From assembly GCA_030596265.1 (NCBI GenBank), contig JAUVKM010000093.1, positions 1 to 7,565 on the forward strand: a stretch of 7,565 bases of DNA, in the 5' to 3' direction. Source of the stretch: Candidatus Cloacimonadota bacterium (GTDB taxonomy: Bacteria; Cloacimonadota; Cloacimonadia; Cloacimonadales; TCS61). The notes beneath the pieces are model-generated. The model did no database searches. It had not been told where the DNA came from and saw nothing but the letters and a program-made list of their open reading frames with translations. The position numbers and the translations under genes were made by a program. Numbering within the stretch: position 1 is the stretch's first letter; every line of letters begins with the position of its first letter. This document shows positions 7,560-7,565 of the stretch, piece by piece.

Positions 7560-7565
7560 ATAATT

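Overview
The window is almost wholly coding on the minus strand. It holds one apparent operon, read from the right edge towards the left: a giant signalling kinase (2045-7483), a small cytoplasmic protein with a weak glycosyltransferase-like look (1153-2034), and an exported TPR protein cut by the left window edge (1-1135). The gaps between genes are only 10 and 17 bases, each carries a Shine-Dalgarno-like sequence, and no terminator-like hairpin separates them. A sigma-70-like promoter lies just upstream of the kinase gene.

The DNA is strongly AT-rich, with many AAA, ATT and ATA codons, and uses the standard code. Purine-rich ribosome binding sites precede all three genes. The exported TPR protein, and the possible GT9 kinship of the middle gene, fit a diderm (Gram-negative-type) bacterium. 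A low-GC member of the FCB-related candidate phyla, such as Cloacimonadota or Delongbacteria, is my guess. It rests on general style rather than a marker gene and should be held loosely.

The dominant gene encodes a cytoplasmic 1812-residue protein. In order it has a Ser/Thr protein kinase, a STAND/AAA_16-type P-loop NTPase module, a long TPR-like helical region, two GAF-like domains and a histidine kinase core (HisKA plus HATPase). This is the plan of the HstK-type serine/threonine-histidine kinases known from cyanobacteria and some other bacteria. Both kinase ends keep their catalytic residues. The NTPase keeps its P-loop, but the acidic Walker B residues appear to be replaced. No receiver domain or response regulator is visible, so the phosphorelay partner lies elsewhere.

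The downstream genes give the only local hint of function: a GT-B-like protein without recognisable GT9 active-site motifs and a periplasmic TPR protein. A link between the kinase and envelope biology is possible but is inference from co-transcription only. The right-hand 82 bases are non-coding and hold the promoter, with a weaker possible divergent promoter overlapping it. I see no RNA gene, mobile element, CRISPR array or sizeable repeat.
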